In this document: in pieces, positions 6,052-7,181 of the stretch | Numbering within the stretch: position 1 is the first letter of the stretch | Layout of the letters: every line of letters starts with the position of its first letter | The notes under the pieces: generated by a model | Told to the model about the DNA's origin: nothing | What the model saw: only the letters and a program-made list of their open reading frames with translations | The model's database searches: none | Source of the DNA: Halobacteriovoraceae bacterium | GTDB lineage: Bacteria; Bdellovibrionota; Bacteriovoracia; Bacteriovoracales; Bacteriovoracaceae | Reading direction: 5' to 3' | Assembly (NCBI GenBank): GCA_018663815.1 | Contig: JABJPQ010000394.1 | Location: 1 to 7,181 of the forward strand | DNA length: 7,181 nt | Program-made: the position numbers and the translations under genes

Positions 6052-7181
6052 TTATTCACAAAGAATTTCAGAGATCATTTTACCTCTATGATTTAGGAAG
6101 TCTTGAAAGATCACAAATGCAGCCGAAGCCCCTGTTATTTTTAAATCACGATTATTTCGCTCAGATTCTACCCCAAACCATATGACATAAACTTCTTTTC
6201 CATCAAAGGCAAAATACCAATTATCGAGCCCATTATTACTTGTACCCGTTTTACCAAAAACATAAGCATTTTTAAGCGGTGCCCTTGCTAACCTAGATAT
6301 TGTCGTCTCACCGGCTACACTCATATAAAAAAGAACTGTATCTTCAAGTTTTAATTCATTCTCCTTAATATGCTCACATTTATCCTTAATAAACCGTCCA
6401 TAAACCTGTAAAACCTCCTCTAAAGAAAGCTCCAATGCTCCAAGTAACTGGGCCGGATACTCAGACAATGGCTTTTGTAAACGAGGAAACCGTTCAGCAA
6501 GTTTTTCCTCTACCAGATCAAAACCTATCTCGTTTGCAACCTTAATGATGGGTATGTTTTTAGATTTTTGCAGGGCTTTTTTTAGCGTTATCGTTTTATC
6601 TTTTGCCTTAGAGTAATCTCTTGGCTTCCATGGCCCAGATTTTAAATGAAGCGTAAAGGATTCCGTTGAAATTTCTTCATCATAAGATCGACCGAGTTCT
6701 ATAAATGAATCATAAACAATAGGTTTAAGTAAGCTTCCCACTTGATGATACTCAGATGTCATGGCCGCTCGTTTTTCTCTTTCTATTTTTGAATAATAAC
6801 TAAAAAGATTTTCACACTCAAAATCGTCACAGCTTTTATCCGCGATAAGAACTTTTATCGCAACATCTGCTCCTTTAATCCTTTTCGCTAATCTTTTTTT
6901 ATTTCTATCAATAGCGTTATAAAGAACAATTTCTTCGAAAGGCTCCAGCATAGTTTCAGAGTTTTTGCTCATCTGATAATAGGAAAAAAAGCTACCTTCT
7001 TTACTTCTTAAAATATAATCTGCTTGAAATAACTCCCACTTATTATCAGACCAAATATCCTTACCACGCTTTGATACTAAATTTATTTTTTGTAGACGCT
7101 TAAAAACAGCATTAACTCGGTTTTTAAGCCGTTTAATATCTTTGGATGGCTTGTAATAATTAGGGCCCTTTAATAAGCTTA
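6052..7181 (-). CDS. Class A penicillin-binding protein, C-terminal part (5'-partial)
   Basis: This is a bifunctional peptidoglycan glycosyltransferase/transpeptidase of the PBP1 type, acting in the periplasm while anchored in the inner membrane. The frame stays open upstream to the right edge, so the internal ATG at 6972 is not the start; about 375 C-terminal residues are visible. The first ones (LLKGPNYYKP, then R/K-rich helices) match the end of the glycosyltransferase domain. The transpeptidase domain follows: SLLK with catalytic Ser at 6733-6735, an SKN motif (the SxN position, preceded by LKKALQK and followed by IP), LGALELSLEEVLQVYG, and KTGTS, then DNWYFAF and a GASAAFVIFQDFL end. Distances are near those of E. 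coli PBP1b: about 145 residues from KGPNYY to SLLK, 57 to SKN and 104 more to KTG. The linker before SLLK is unusual, with two Cys and no GG...FNRA motif. The stop lies 82 bp from tRNA-Gln. The glycosyltransferase active site is off-window. Confidence 0.9.
   Translation of the reverse strand, partial: SLLKGPNYYKPSKDIKRLKNRVNAVFKRLQKINLVSKRGKDIWSDNKWELFQADYILRSKEGSFFSYYQMSKNSETMLEPFEEIVLYNAIDRNKKRLAKRIKGADVAIKVLIADKSCDDFECENLFSYYSKIEREKRAAMTSEYHQVGSLLKPIVYDSFIELGRSYDEEISTESFTLHLKSGPWKPRDYSKAKDKTITLKKALQKSKNIPIIKVANEIGFDLVEEKLAERFPRLQKPLSEYPAQLLGALELSLEEVLQVYGRFIKDKCEHIKENELKLEDTVLFYMSVAGETTISRLARAPLKNAYVFGKTGTSNNGLDNWYFAFDGKEVYVIWFGVESERNNRDLKITGASAAFVIFQDFLNHRGKMISEILCE

Noticed and set aside
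6052..6972. ATG at 6972 as the start of a short stand-alone transpeptidase
   Set aside because: The frame continues to the right edge and encodes KGPNYYKP and helices typical of the end of a class A PBP glycosyltransferase domain.

Overview
The window is AT-rich, densely coding bacterial DNA. Almost everything reads on the minus strand; one gene at the left edge reads on the plus strand towards it. A class A penicillin-binding protein, a ModA lipid-free periplasmic-type binding protein with a signal peptide, and the order tRNA-Gln, prs, pth, ychF all point to a Gram-negative organism of proteobacterial or 'deltaproteobacterial' type. An AT-rich relative of Bdellovibrio/Bacteriovorax is a plausible but unproven guess.

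Reading the minus strand in the direction of transcription (right to left): (1) the 3' part of a class A penicillin-binding protein gene, whose start lies beyond the right edge (6052-7181); (2) an 82-bp gap with a good sigma-70-type promoter (about 5979-6008); (3) a tRNA-Gln(UUG) with encoded CCA (5895-5969); (4) prs (PRPP synthetase), pth (peptidyl-tRNA hydrolase) and ychF (ribosome-associated ATPase), packed 1 to 13 bp apart; (5) modA, modB and modC, a full molybdate ABC transporter, starting only 30 bp after ychF. From the promoter to the end of modC no terminator is visible, so a single long transcript is possible. At the left edge, on the plus strand, is the 3' part of a MoeB/ThiF-type adenylyltransferase fused to a small rhodanese domain. 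It converges on modC and the two genes overlap by 9 bp.

Two themes meet here. One is a conserved translation/nucleotide cluster (tRNA-Gln-prs-pth-ychF), from which the usual rplY (ribosomal protein L25/CTC) is missing between prs and pth. The other is molybdenum: ModABC imports molybdate, and the MoeB-rhodanese protein probably activates and sulfurates the sulfur-carrier MoaD (or ThiS) for cofactor synthesis. More cofactor genes may lie beyond the left edge.

I see no CRISPR array, insertion sequence, phage gene or toxin-antitoxin pair, and no convincing new biological system. The most useful leads are the tRNA-headed operon with an almost leaderless promoter, the loss of rplY, the attachment of modABC to a housekeeping operon, the unusual A1-U72 pair in tRNA-Gln, and the compact rhodanese domain. 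There is no gene-free stretch longer than 82 bp.
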